A stretch of DNA of 19,610 bases from Cellulomonas sp. (GTDB lineage Bacteria; Actinomycetota; Actinomycetes; Actinomycetales; Cellulomonadaceae): NCBI GenBank assembly GCA_031178805.1, contig JAPSIJ010000010.1, forward strand, positions 1-19,610, written 5' to 3'. The stretch's first letter is position 1, and the number at the start of each line of letters is the position of its first letter. Under the pieces are notes generated by a model. The model did not search any database and was not told the DNA's origin. It worked only from the letters and a program-made list of their open reading frames with translations. Below, piece after piece: positions 1 through 7,511 of the stretch. The position numbers and the translations under genes are program-made.

Positions 1-1655
1 ACCAGCTGGGCGAGCTCCTTGCGCAGCTCGGCCTGCTTGCGGTGGTCCATCTCCGCGCGGTCCTCGGCGGTCGGCGCCTTGGTCCGGCGCGAGCTCTGCT
101 GGCTCGCCTGCCGCTGCCGGAGCAGCGTGGTCACCTGGTCCGGGTCGAGCAGGCCCGGCAGGCCGAGGAAGTCCAGCTCCTCGTCCGAGCCGACGTCGCC
201 GCCGGTGCCGAACTCGCCGCCGTCGAACAGCACCCGGTCGAACGACGCCTGCGCCTCCAGGGCCTCGAACGTGCCCTGCTGCAGCGCGTCCGAGCCCTTC
301 TCCGCGCGGTTGGCCTGCGCGACCAGGGCGTCCTCGGGGTTGTAGCCCTCGCCCTGCTCCTCCGCGGTCAGCGGCCGGTCCAGCGCGTGGTCCCGCTCGA
401 CCTCCAGCGCGTTCGCCAGGGCCAGCAGCGGCGCCACGCTCGGCAGGAACACCGACGCCGTCTCGCCGCGCTTGCGGGCGCGCACGAACCGGCCGATCGC
501 CTGCGCGAAGAACAGCGGCGTCGCGGCGCTGGTGGCGTACACGCCGACCGCCAGCCGGGGCACGTCCACGCCCTCCGACACCATCCGGACGGCCACCAGC
601 CAGCGGTCGTCCGACGCGGAGAACTCGTCGATCCGCGCGCTCGCACCGTCGTCGTCCGACAGCACGACCGTCGGCGACCGCCCGGTGATCCGCGCCAGGT
701 GCCCGGCGTACGCGCGGGCGTCCGTCTGGTCGGTCGCGATCACCATGGCCCCGGCGTCCGGCACGGTCCGCCGGACCTCGGTCAGCCGCCGGTCGGCCGC
801 CGCGAGCACCGACGGGATCCACTCGCCGTCCGGGTTCAGCGCCGTGCGCCACGCCTGGGCGGTCATGTCCTTGGTCAGCGGCTCGCCGAGGCGCGCGCTG
901 ACCTCGTCGCCGGCCTTCGTGCGCCAGCGCATCGACCCCGAGTAGGTGAGGAACAGCACCGGCCGGACCACGTGGTCCCGCAGCGCCTCGGAGTACCCGT
1001 AGGTGTAGTCCGCCTTGCTCCGGCGGATGCCGTCGGCCCCGCGCTCGTACTGCACGAACGGGATCTGCGCGGTGTCGCTGCGGAACGGCGTGCCGGTCAG
1101 CGCGAGGCGCCGGGTCGCGCCCTCGAACGCCTCGCGCACCGCGTCGCCCCAGGACAGCGCGTCACCGCCGTGGTGCACCTCGTCGAGGATCACCAGCGTG
1201 CGCGCGGCCGTCGTGCGGGCGGCGTGCAGCGCGGGCTTGGACGCCACGCCCGCGTAGGTCAGCGCGACGCCGTCGAAGCCGTGGCCGTGCCGGCCCTGCG
1301 CGTTCTTGAAGTTCGGGTCCAGCTTGATGCCCACCCGGGCGGCCGCGTCGGCCCACTGGTGCTTGAGGTGCTCCGTCGGCGCGACCACGGTCACGCGGCG
1401 CACCACGCCCGCCTGCAGCAGCTCGGTGGCGATCCGCAGCGCGAACGTCGTCTTGCCGGCGCCCGGCGTCGCGACCGCGAGGAAGTCCCGCGGCGCGGTC
1501 GTCAGGTACTGCTCCAGGGCCTCCGCCTGCCAGGCCCGCAGCTTGCCCGCCGTCCCCCAGGGCGCACGCGCGGGGAACGCCGGGGGCAGCTGCGACGCTG
1601 CCGACGGCGAGGCGTGGGTGGCGGGGACGGACGAGGGGCGCTCCGCGGCGCTCAC
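1..1655 (-). CDS. DEAD/DEAH box superfamily 2 helicase, 3' end cut by window edge
   Basis: An ATP-dependent nucleic-acid helicase of the DEAD/DEAH type (RAD25/XPB-like group, type III restriction Res-like fold), presumably cytoplasmic; its physiological substrate is not known to me. Translated from the GTG at 1655 it gives 551 residues before the edge, without a stop. Walker A (TPGAGKTT) is at about residues 63-70, DEVH at 158-161 and LTGTP at 186-190. The C-terminal motif VI is visible as QAIGRFVRARKRGE. The N-terminal 30 residues look disordered, and the visible C-terminal end is charged and Q/R/K-rich. The GTG start overlaps the TGA stop of the DUF3039 gene by four bases (GTGA), so the two are probably translationally coupled; this pairing is common in actinobacteria as far as I recall. 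The family is confident, the biological role is not. Confidence 0.9.
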   Translation of the reverse strand, partial: MSAAERPSSVPATHASPSAASQLPPAFPARAPWGTAGKLRAWQAEALEQYLTTAPRDFLAVATPGAGKTTFALRIATELLQAGVVRRVTVVAPTEHLKHQWADAAARVGIKLDPNFKNAQGRHGHGFDGVALTYAGVASKPALHAARTTAARTLVILDEVHHGGDALSWGDAVREAFEGATRRLALTGTPFRSDTAQIPFVQYERGADGIRRSKADYTYGYSEALRDHVVRPVLFLTYSGSMRWRTKAGDEVSARLGEPLTKDMTAQAWRTALNPDGEWIPSVLAAADRRLTEVRRTVPDAGAMVIATDQTDARAYAGHLARITGRSPTVVLSDDDGASARIDEFSASDDRWLVAVRMVSEGVDVPRLAVGVYATSAATPLFFAQAIGRFVRARKRGETASVFLPSVAPLLALANALEVERDHALDRPLTAEEQGEGYNPEDALVAQANRAEKGSDALQQGTFEALEAQASFDRVLFDGGEFGTGGDVGSDEELDFLGLPGLLDPDQVTTLLRQRQASQQSSRRTKAPTAEDRAEMDHRKQAELRKELAQL

Positions 1656-2041
1656 TGGCCGCCGGAGGAGTCGCCGGACCCCTTGCCGCGCCCGAAGCCC
1701 CAGCGGCGACCGCCGGAGCCCTTCCCCGAGTCGCCGTCGCCGCCGTCCTGCGGCTCGCGCAGCCCCTCGAAGATCTCCTTGCACACCGGGCAGACCGGGA
1801 ACTTGTTCGGGTCGCGGCCCGGCACCCACACCTTCCCGCAGAGCGCGACCACGGGCTTGCCGGACATCGCCGACTCCATGATCTTCTCCTTGCGCACGTA
1901 GTGCGCGAAGCGCTCGTGGTCGCCCGGCTCGGCGAGCTGCTCCTCGGGCCGCTCCAGCAGCCCGGTCCCGGCGCCGGTGCTGGGGTCCGACAGACGGTCC
2001 GGCTCGGGGCTCGGCGGCAGGGGCTCACTCATGCCCCCCAT
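1652..2041 (-). CDS. DUF3039 domain protein
   Basis: A 129-residue protein of the actinobacterial DUF3039 family, of unknown function. The core HERFAHYVRKEKIMES...SGKPVVALCGKVWVPGRDPNKFPVCPVCKEI matches my memory of the family closely. The CPVC pair near the middle, with the earlier Cys in ALCGK, suggests a small zinc-binding module. The tail is rich in Gly, Asp and Arg. The ATG at 2041 has an AGGGGGG stretch nine bases upstream; a second in-frame ATG at 2032 (MSEPLP) is an alternative start. The gene precedes and overlaps the helicase gene by four bases, so the two products may act together; this is inferred from gene order only. Confidence 0.88.
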   Translation of the reverse strand: MGGMSEPLPPSPEPDRLSDPSTGAGTGLLERPEEQLAEPGDHERFAHYVRKEKIMESAMSGKPVVALCGKVWVPGRDPNKFPVCPVCKEIFEGLREPQDGGDGDSGKGSGGRRWGFGRGKGSGDSSGGQ

Positions 2042-2090
2042 CGTACGCGGCCCCCCTGACGCCCCCGCGGCTCGGCCGGGGCCTCGCCGA

Positions 2091-2171
2091 GGTCGTCGCC
2101 GAGGTCGTCATCTCCCGGCGAGGTCGTCCCTCGCAGGTGACGACCTCGCCGTCGAAGGACGACCTCGGCGG
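2091..2171 (+). repeat. 81-bp palindromic repeat, copy A
   Basis: This stretch aligns without gaps to the reverse complement of 3283-3363; by my hand count 66 of 81 positions agree, and 33 of 35 agree in the right-hand part (2137-2171). The word GAGGTCGTC starts at 2101 and 2120 (with an extra copy at 2089), and its reverse complement GACGACCTC starts at 2139 and 2158, so the four main copies lie exactly 19 bp apart. Two 13-bp perfect inverted repeats result: 2116-2128 with 2139-2151, and 2097-2109 with 2158-2170. It lies between the endonuclease gene and the DUF3039 gene. It could be a REP/MITE-like element, an array of protein-binding sites or an intrinsic terminator. Confidence 0.85.
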
Positions 2172-2219
2172 CCCGGCAGGGGCGGGCTGCGGCGACCACG
2201 GCCCTGTGCGTGGCGGACC

Positions 2220-3164
2220 TCACCCGCGGCGGGGCCGGTCCAGGGCCGCCCGAACGCGCCGCGCGAGCGTGCCGGGTGCACGGAGGTCCGTCCACGTGAC
2301 GCGCAGCACGCGCCAGCCCGCCTCCTCCAGGGCGTCCTGCCGCCGCTTCTCCGCCACCACCGCGGCGACCGCACCGCCGACTCCGCCGCCGCCGTACTTC
2401 ACGAACCCGTCGAACTCGACCAGCAGCCTCGCCCCCGGCCACCCGAGGTCGGCCCGGAACCGTCCCGCCGGCGTCGCCACGGGCACCTGCAGCTCGGGCG
2501 CGGGCAATCCCGCTCGGTGCAGGTGCCAGCGCGTCAGCGTCTCCCCCGGCGACTCGGCCCGCCCGTCCGCGAGCGCCAGCACCTCGCGGGCCCGCCGGAC
2601 TCCGCGCCGCCCGGCCCGCGCCGCCAGCAGCGCGTCCACCCGCTCACCGTCGGCGCCCAGGCGCAGGCCGGAGTCGGCCAGCACGAGGGCCTCGGCGCGC
2701 GGGAGCAGGCACGCGCAGTCCACGACCGTCCGGGCGAGGCCGGTCACCGGCAGGCGGTCCACCTCGGCGCGGTCGTCCGCCGGCACCGCGCCGTGGTGCC
2801 GGACGACCGCGGCGTCCCCGTGCGTGTGCGGCCGGCTGCGCTGCACCAGGTGCACGCAGCCCGGGACGGTCAGCAGGTCGCAGCCCCACAGCAGCGCGGC
2901 CGACGTGTGGCTGAACCAGGCCGGCGACCGCCGGGCGGCGTCCACCGCGCGGATCCGCGCCAGCGCGACCCGGCGCTGCTCGACGTGCGCCGGCACGGGG
3001 CCGCCGTCCGCGGGGGCGAGGTAGGCGCCGCGGCGCAGCCGCTGCCAGGCGGGGTCGCGCCGGACGGCCTCCTGCTCCTCCGGCTCCAGGTCGCGGGCGA
3101 GCAGCAGCCCGTCCCGTGCCCGCCGCCGCAGCCCCTGCACCTCTCGCACGCCGCCGTCCGCCAT
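2220..3164 (-). CDS. DUF559/Vsr-like putative endonuclease with AbiEi-like N-terminal region
   Basis: A 314-residue protein of a type that is common and often multi-copy in actinobacteria. The N-terminal half (RDPAWQRLRRGAYL..., WFSHTSAALLWG...) resembles the winged-helix and linker part of proteins annotated as AbiEi-family antitoxin-like. The C-terminal third looks like a DUF559 / very-short-patch-repair-like nuclease fold: a Glu in SPGETLTRWHL, FRADLGWP, the signature LLVEFDGFVKY, and RQDALEEAGWRVLRVTWTDL. The acidic residues expected for a PD-(D/E)XK-like site are therefore present. The reading frame stays open upstream to 3317, but that extension runs through repeat copy B, so I place the start at ATG 3164 (MADGGVREVQ); no strong Shine-Dalgarno is seen. 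No partner toxin gene is adjacent. Nuclease activity and any defence role are inference. Confidence 0.75.
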   Translation of the reverse strand: MADGGVREVQGLRRRARDGLLLARDLEPEEQEAVRRDPAWQRLRRGAYLAPADGGPVPAHVEQRRVALARIRAVDAARRSPAWFSHTSAALLWGCDLLTVPGCVHLVQRSRPHTHGDAAVVRHHGAVPADDRAEVDRLPVTGLARTVVDCACLLPRAEALVLADSGLRLGADGERVDALLAARAGRRGVRRAREVLALADGRAESPGETLTRWHLHRAGLPAPELQVPVATPAGRFRADLGWPGARLLVEFDGFVKYGGGGVGGAVAAVVAEKRRQDALEEAGWRVLRVTWTDLRAPGTLARRVRAALDRPRRG

Positions 3165-3282
3165 CCCGGCAGCCTGGCGCGCCGCTCCCCGCGACCGCCA
3201 ACCTCGCGGCCGTGCCTGTGGACGACTTCCGGCGCGCCCGGGCCCGCGCCGGTCCACCCGGCCCCGGCGTCCCCGCCGCGTC

Positions 3283-3363
3283 CCGCCGAGGTCGTCCTTC
3301 GGCTGCGAGGTCGTCACTCCTCCAGGACGACCTCGCGACGAGAGGACGACCTCGACGGCGACC
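3283..3363 (-). repeat. 81-bp palindromic repeat, copy B (inverted relative to copy A)
   Basis: This is the inverted partner of 2091-2171. On the plus strand GAGGTCGTC starts at 3288 and 3307 and GACGACCTC starts at 3326 and 3345, again with an exact 19-bp step. The inner pair forms an 11-bp perfect inverted repeat (3305-3315 with 3326-3336). Its left end on the minus strand is nine bases after the DUF2200 stop codon, so it could also end transcription of the sugar operon. The remaining gap sequence between the repeat and the endonuclease start (3165-3282) shows nothing I recognise. Confidence 0.85.
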
Positions 3364-3372
3364 CGGGGCGAG

Positions 3373-3723
3373 CTAGGTGCGGAGGATGCTCTCCAGCTTC
3401 TTGCCGCGGGCGAGCTCGTCGACGAGCTTGTCCATCCACCGGATCTGCTGCATCAGCGGGTCCTCGATCTCCTCGACCCGGACGCCGCACACGACGCCGG
3501 TGATGAGGTCCGTGCGGGGGTTCATCCCCGGGGCGCGCGCGAAGAACGTCTCGAGGTCCACCCCCTCCTCGACCGCCCTGCGCAGCCCCGCCTCGTCGTA
3601 CCCGGTGAGCCACCCGAGCACCTCGTCGAGCTCCGCCCGGGTGCGGCCCTTCCGCTCGGCCTTCTGCACGTACAGCGGGTAGATCGCCGCGAAGGGCATG
3701 CCGAAGACGCGGTGCCCGGCCAC
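3373..3723 (-). CDS. DUF2200 family protein
   Basis: A 116-residue small soluble protein matching my memory of DUF2200: HRVFGMPFAAIYPLYVQKAERKGRTRAELDEVLGWLTGYD near the N-terminus and LITGVVCGVRVEEIEDPLMQQIRWMDKLVDELARGKK near the C-terminus. No function is established that I know of. The GTG at 3723 starts two bases after the nagB stop codon and has an AGGGG stretch about nine bases upstream inside the end of nagB, so it is the last gene of the sugar operon. An open frame continues upstream through nagB, but that part is a shadow. The position suggests a link with amino-sugar metabolism, or simple hitch-hiking downstream of nagB. Confidence 0.85.
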   Translation of the reverse strand: MAGHRVFGMPFAAIYPLYVQKAERKGRTRAELDEVLGWLTGYDEAGLRRAVEEGVDLETFFARAPGMNPRTDLITGVVCGVRVEEIEDPLMQQIRWMDKLVDELARGKKLESILRT

Positions 3724-3725
3724 GG

Positions 3726-4520
3726 CTAGATCCCCTGCCAGGCGGGCTTGAGGGCGAAGGTCTCGCGGTAGTAGGCCGCGAGCTGCAGCCGGCTGGCCGC
3801 CGCCTCGTCGACGAGCACGGTGGCGTGCGGGTGGTGCTGCAGCACGGTGCCCGGCCACATCGCGCTCACCGGGCCCTCGACGAGCTGGTGCACGGCCTCG
3901 GCCTTGTGCTTGCCGGAGGCGAGCAGCACCACGTGCCGCGCGGACATGATCGTCGCGAGCCCCTGGGTGAGGCAGTGCGTGGGCACGCGGGAGACGTCGC
4001 CGTCGAAGAACCGCGCGTTGTCCTCGCGGGTCTGCCGGGTGAGCGTCTTGATCCGGGTGCGCGAGGCCAGCGAGGAGCCGGGCTCGTTGAACGCGATGTG
4101 GCCGTCGGTGCCGACGCCGAGCAGCTGCACGTCGACGCCGCCGGACTCCGCGATCGCCGCCTCGTACGCCGCGCAGGCGCCGACGATGTCCTCGGCGAGC
4201 CCGTCCGGGCCCTGCACCTCGGCGGGGTCGATGTCGACGCGGGAGGCGAACTCCTTCTCGATCACGTTCCGGTACCGCTCGGGGTGGTCGGCGGGCAGGC
4301 CGACGTACTCGTCGAGCATGAACGCGCGCGCCCCGGCGAACGACAGGCCCTCCTCGGCGTGCCGCCGGGCGAGCTCGTCGTACACGGCGAGCGGGCTGGA
4401 GCCGGTGGCCACGCCGAGCACGGCCCGCGACCCCTCGACGGCCCGGGCCCGCAGCACCCGCTCCACGGCGTCGGCGGCGATCCGCGCGAGCTCCGGCCCG
4501 GGGGCGATGACGACCTCCAT
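3726..4520 (-). CDS. nagB: Glucosamine-6-phosphate deaminase
   Basis: Converts glucosamine-6-phosphate to fructose-6-phosphate and ammonia, the last step of amino-sugar catabolism in the cytoplasm. The protein has 264 residues, the usual size. The phosphate loop ATGSSP is at 38-43 and LDEYVGL at 69-75. GVGTDGHIAFNEPGSSLASRTRIKTLT spans about 135-161, with D139, H141 and E146 matching the acid-base relay D141/H143/E148 of E. coli NagB as I recall it. The ATG overlaps the TGA of the ROK kinase by one base (TGATG), with GAAGGAG five bases upstream, so translation is coupled. The C-terminus (LALKPAWQGI-like end) is short, as in non-allosteric NagB forms; that last point is inference. Confidence 0.95.
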   Translation of the reverse strand: MEVVIAPGPELARIAADAVERVLRARAVEGSRAVLGVATGSSPLAVYDELARRHAEEGLSFAGARAFMLDEYVGLPADHPERYRNVIEKEFASRVDIDPAEVQGPDGLAEDIVGACAAYEAAIAESGGVDVQLLGVGTDGHIAFNEPGSSLASRTRIKTLTRQTREDNARFFDGDVSRVPTHCLTQGLATIMSARHVVLLASGKHKAEAVHQLVEGPVSAMWPGTVLQHHPHATVLVDEAAASRLQLAAYYRETFALKPAWQGI

Positions 4521-5536
4521 CAGGACTCCTTCCGTCCGGCCAGCGCGGCGCCCACGGCACCCACCGGCACTCCGCGCGGCGCGAGGGACACCCGCCCCGC
4601 CATCTGCATCGCGGCCAGGAACGCGGAGTCCCGGGCCGACCGGTCCAGCTCGGCGCGCACGACGGCCAGCAGCGGGTCGCCGAGCTCGCTGACCCCGCCG
4701 CCGATCACGACGTGCGCGACGTCGGTGGTCAGGAGCAAGAGTCGCACGGCGGCGGCCACCGCGTCCGCGAACCCGGCACGCACGGCGAGCGCTGAGGGGT
4801 CCCCCGCGGCGGCGGCCTCGAACAGGGCGACGGGCGCGGGGCGGTCCCCGGGGCCGGGCCAGGCCGCGGCGAGCGCCCCGCCGGACGCGTACTGCTCCAG
4901 GCAGCCGCGCTGCCCGCAGGGGCAGGGCCGCCCCCCGGGCACGTGCACGAGGTGGCCGATCTCCCCCGCCGCCCCGCCCGCCCCGCGCCGCAGCCGGCCG
5001 TCGAGCACCAGCCCGGCGGCCAGGCCGGTGCCGAGCGCCAGGAACGCCAGGTCCGTGCCGGGGCCGGGCAGCAGGTGCGCGGCGCCGAGCGCGGCGACGT
5101 TCAGGTCGTTCTCCAGCACCACGGGGACGCCGCCCAGCGCCGCGGAGACGTCCGCGGCCAGCGGGACGCCCCCGGTGATGCCGAGGTTCACGGCGTGCTC
5201 GACGCGCCCGGCGGCGTGGTCGACGATCCCCGGCAGCCCGATGCCGACGCCGGCCAGGTCGGCGGGCACGAGCCCCGCGTCGCCGGTGAGCCGCCGGACC
5301 GCCTCCGCGGCGGTCGCCGCCACGGCGTCCGGGCCCCGGGGGGTCGGCAGCCGCAGGCCGGGGCCGCTGGCGCCGTCCGGGGCGACCAGCACGCCGAGCG
5401 TCTTGGTGCCGCCGACGTCCAGCCCGACGGACCAGCCGGGGACGGCCGCGCCGCCGGCCACCGGCACCGCGGTCGCGGGGCCCGCGGCCGGTCCCCCGGC
5501 GGCGCCCTCGCGCGGCCAGGTCATCAGCTCGTCCAC
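4520..5536 (-). CDS. ROK family sugar kinase (glucokinase / N-acetylglucosamine kinase type)
   Basis: Phosphorylates a hexose or amino sugar with ATP. The 338-residue protein has the ATP loop DVGGTKTLG at 40-48, the catalytic Asp at 144 in ENDLNVAALG, the GTG loop at 169-171 (LALGTGLAAG), and the ROK zinc site GH195...C205-P-C207-G...C212 followed by LE. The GTG at 5536 follows the permease stop by one base and has AAGGG five bases upstream; an ATG at 5524 is an alternative. The first 33 residues are low-complexity Ala/Gly/Pro, unusual for a ROK kinase, and favour the later start slightly. The position between transporter genes and nagB suggests an amino-sugar substrate, for example GlcNAc or glucosamine. 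Glucose or another hexose cannot be excluded from sequence alone. Confidence 0.88.
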   Translation of the reverse strand: MDELMTWPREGAAGGPAAGPATAVPVAGGAAVPGWSVGLDVGGTKTLGVLVAPDGASGPGLRLPTPRGPDAVAATAAEAVRRLTGDAGLVPADLAGVGIGLPGIVDHAAGRVEHAVNLGITGGVPLAADVSAALGGVPVVLENDLNVAALGAAHLLPGPGTDLAFLALGTGLAAGLVLDGRLRRGAGGAAGEIGHLVHVPGGRPCPCGQRGCLEQYASGGALAAAWPGPGDRPAPVALFEAAAAGDPSALAVRAGFADAVAAAVRLLLLTTDVAHVVIGGGVSELGDPLLAVVRAELDRSARDSAFLAAMQMAGRVSLAPRGVPVGAVGAALAGRKES

Positions 5537-5537
5537 G

Positions 5538-6488
5538 TCAGCCCTTCACCGCCCCCGACACCAGCCCGGAGGTCATCCTGCCCTGCACGATCAGGAAGAA
5601 CACGATGACGGGCACGGCGATCAGGGTGGAGGCGGCCATCACCTCGCCCCAGTCGACGCCGCGGTTGGCGGACGAGGCCAGGAACGAGCGCAGCCACAGC
5701 GGCAGCGTGCGGGCGGACTCGGCGGGCAGGGCGACCAGCGCGACGGTGAACTCGTTCCACGCCTGCAGGAACGCGTACACCCCGGACGCGACCAGCCCGG
5801 GCGCGAGCAGCGGGAACGTGATCCGCAGGAACGCCCGGGTGCGGCTGAGCCCGTCGACCATCGCGGCCTCCTCGAGCTCGATCGGCACGCCGGCCACGAA
5901 TCCGCGCAGCATCCAGATGGTGAACGGCACCACGGCCGCCGTGTAGAGCACGGAGACGCCGAGCACGCTGTTCAGCAGGTTGGTCGACGACAGCATCTTG
6001 TACTGCGCGATGAACAGGCCCTCGGCGGGCAGCATCTGCACGAACAGCACCGCGACGACGAACGTCAGCCGCCCCCGGAACCGGAACCGGCTGATCGCGA
6101 GCGCCGCGAGGAACGCGAAGGCGAGCACCGCCACGACGGTGACGCCGGTGATCGCCAGGCTCATCCGCAGCGCGGACCCGAAACCGTCCCCGTCCAGCAC
6201 CGACCGGTAGTTCGCGAGCGTCGCGGAGGTCGGCAGGAACGTCGGCGTGCTCGCCCGCAGCCGCGCGCTGGGCAGCACGGACGACAGCACCATCCAGTAG
6301 ACGGGGAACGCCCACACGGCCGCGACGACCAGGGCCAGCAGCCCGAGCAGGGCGCGGCGGACGCGGCGGGCGGTGCGGCCCCCGGGGGCCCCGCGGCGGG
6401 TCCGTGCGGCGGTGGGCAGCGCGGGCGTGCCGGACCGGGCCGGCTGGGCGGCGACCGGGCCGGGGACGCCGGTGGTGGTGGCGCTCAT
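5538..6488 (-). CDS. CUT1 carbohydrate ABC transporter permease, MalG type
   Basis: Inner-membrane subunit of a sugar importer, 316 residues. After a Pro/Arg/Ala-rich cytoplasmic tail of about 45 residues comes a first hydrophobic segment (LLGLLALVVAAVWAFPVYWMV), then further segments. The EAA loop EEAAMVDGLSRTRAFLRITFPLLAPG, which docks on the ATPase, is clearly present, and the C-terminus (QGRMTSGLVSGAVKG) is typical of MalG-like permeases. The ATG overlaps the stop of the partner permease by four bases (ATGA). An open frame continues upstream to 7181, but this is antisense-type shadow of the partner gene. No ATP-binding subunit is encoded nearby, so a shared multi-sugar ATPase (MsiK-like) is the likely partner, by analogy with Streptomyces. 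Confidence 0.93.
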   Translation of the reverse strand: MSATTTGVPGPVAAQPARSGTPALPTAARTRRGAPGGRTARRVRRALLGLLALVVAAVWAFPVYWMVLSSVLPSARLRASTPTFLPTSATLANYRSVLDGDGFGSALRMSLAITGVTVVAVLAFAFLAALAISRFRFRGRLTFVVAVLFVQMLPAEGLFIAQYKMLSSTNLLNSVLGVSVLYTAAVVPFTIWMLRGFVAGVPIELEEAAMVDGLSRTRAFLRITFPLLAPGLVASGVYAFLQAWNEFTVALVALPAESARTLPLWLRSFLASSANRGVDWGEVMAASTLIAVPVIVFFLIVQGRMTSGLVSGAVKG

Positions 6489-7438
6489 CGGGCGTCCTCC
6501 TTGAGCAGGCTGCGCACGTAGGGCCAGCTGAGCAGCACGGTCAGCGCGAGCACGAAGATCGACACGGCCGCGGCCCCGGCGAAGTCCTGCCGGCCGATGC
6601 CGGTCTCGTAGATGAAGTTGCCCAGCAGGTTCGTCTCGCTGACCGGGGCGCCGCCGTCCTGCAGCAGCTTGATCTGCGCGAACACCCGCAGGTCCCAGAT
6701 GATCTGCAGCAGCAGCACGATGGACAGCACGGGCCGCACGAGCGGGAGCGTGATGTGCCAGAGGATCCGCGAGGGGCCGGCGCCGTCGATGCGGGCCGCC
6801 TCGAGCACCTCGTCGGACACCTGGGTCAGCGCCGCGTACACCGACAGCGCGACGAACGGCACGGACATCCAGACGATGATCACGGTGGCGACGAAGAAGA
6901 ACGACAGCGGCTGCGCGAGCCACGCGTGGCCGGCGTAGGAGTCGAAGCCGAGCTGCACCAGCAGCCAGTTCACGACGCCGGTGCGCCAGTCGAACAGCCA
7001 CTTCCACACGGTCACGGCGGCGACCATGGGCATCGCCCAGGCGAGCAGCAGGCCGACCTGCAGCACCACCCGGACCACCGGGTGCACCGCCTTCATCAGC
7101 AGTGCGAGCAGCACGCCGGTGCCCACGGTGAGGAACGCGTTGACGAGGCAGAACACGATCGACCGGACGACGACGGCCCACAGCCGGTCGTCGGTGAAGA
7201 TGCGCGCGTAGTTGTCCAGGCCGACGAAGGTCGGCGGCTGGCCGAACTGCTGCGCCAGGCCGAACTCCTGCAGCGACGTGACCACCTGCCAGAACAGCGG
7301 GTAGCCGAGGCCGGCGGCCAGGACGGCCACGGCCGGCACGAGCAGGGCGTACGGGGTGAGGCGGGGTCCCCGGCGGCGGGGGCGCGGGGCCGGCCGGGCG
7401 GCCGGGGCGGGCGCGGGGCGCGCCGCGGTGCTGGTCAT
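6485..7438 (-). CDS. CUT1 carbohydrate ABC transporter permease, MalF type
   Basis: Partner inner-membrane subunit, 317 residues. A Pro/Ala/Arg-rich tail of about 26 residues leads to TPYALLVPAVAVLAAGLGYPLFWQVVTS, the usual first segment of this family. The EAA loop is EVLEAARIDGAGPSRILWHITLPLVRPV. The protein is shorter than E. coli MalF because it lacks the large periplasmic loop, as is normal for the actinobacterial CUT1 proteins. ATG 7438 has GAGGAG six bases upstream. It lies 73 bases after the binding-protein gene, with a strong hairpin in the gap, and overlaps the second permease by four bases. Confidence 0.93.
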   Translation of the reverse strand: MTSTAARPAPAPAARPAPRPRRRGPRLTPYALLVPAVAVLAAGLGYPLFWQVVTSLQEFGLAQQFGQPPTFVGLDNYARIFTDDRLWAVVVRSIVFCLVNAFLTVGTGVLLALLMKAVHPVVRVVLQVGLLLAWAMPMVAAVTVWKWLFDWRTGVVNWLLVQLGFDSYAGHAWLAQPLSFFFVATVIIVWMSVPFVALSVYAALTQVSDEVLEAARIDGAGPSRILWHITLPLVRPVLSIVLLLQIIWDLRVFAQIKLLQDGGAPVSETNLLGNFIYETGIGRQDFAGAAAVSIFVLALTVLLSWPYVRSLLKEDAR

Positions 7439-7472
7439 GCGGGTCTCCTCGGGGCGCGGGAGGCCGGACGGT

Positions 7473-7505
7473 CCCGGCCGCGGGGCGCGAGGCCCCGCGG
7501 CCGGG
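7473..7505 (-). terminator. Strong stem-loop between binding-protein and permease genes
   Basis: A 14-bp perfect inverted repeat (7473-7486 with 7492-7505) with a five-base loop, all G/C in the stem, six bases after the binding-protein stop codon. No T-run follows on the minus strand. In CUT1 operons such hairpins commonly protect the binding-protein mRNA or reduce read-through into permease genes; that role is inferred here. Confidence 0.7.
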
Positions 7506-7511
7506 TGGTCG

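Noticed and set aside
42..1901. Plus-strand open frame of 619 codons over the helicase
   Set aside because: The minus strand has clear helicase motifs and DUF3039 in this stretch; the plus frame is low-complexity shadow.
2220..3164. A complete AbiE-type toxin-antitoxin system
   Set aside because: There is no AbiEii nucleotidyltransferase gene beside it and the C-terminal part is nuclease-like, so I do not call a toxin-antitoxin pair.
3165..3317. N-terminal extension of the endonuclease to 3317
   Set aside because: The extension would be translated from repeat copy B, is Arg/Gly-rich and has no family support; ATG 3164 gives the natural N-terminus.
2089..3353. CRISPR array
   Set aside because: The 9-bp words change orientation and the spacers are only about 10 bp; repeats and spacers of CRISPR size and any cas genes are absent.
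4509..4517. A further copy of GACGACCTC at the nagB start
   Set aside because: It is a single word encoding the start of NagB (M-E-V-V on the other strand) without phased partners, so it is likely chance in GC-rich DNA.
3825..6521. Plus-strand open frame of 898 codons
   Set aside because: It is antisense to nagB, the ROK kinase and a permease, has Arg/Gly/His-rich composition with no family resemblance, and is explained by the codon bias of GC-rich DNA.
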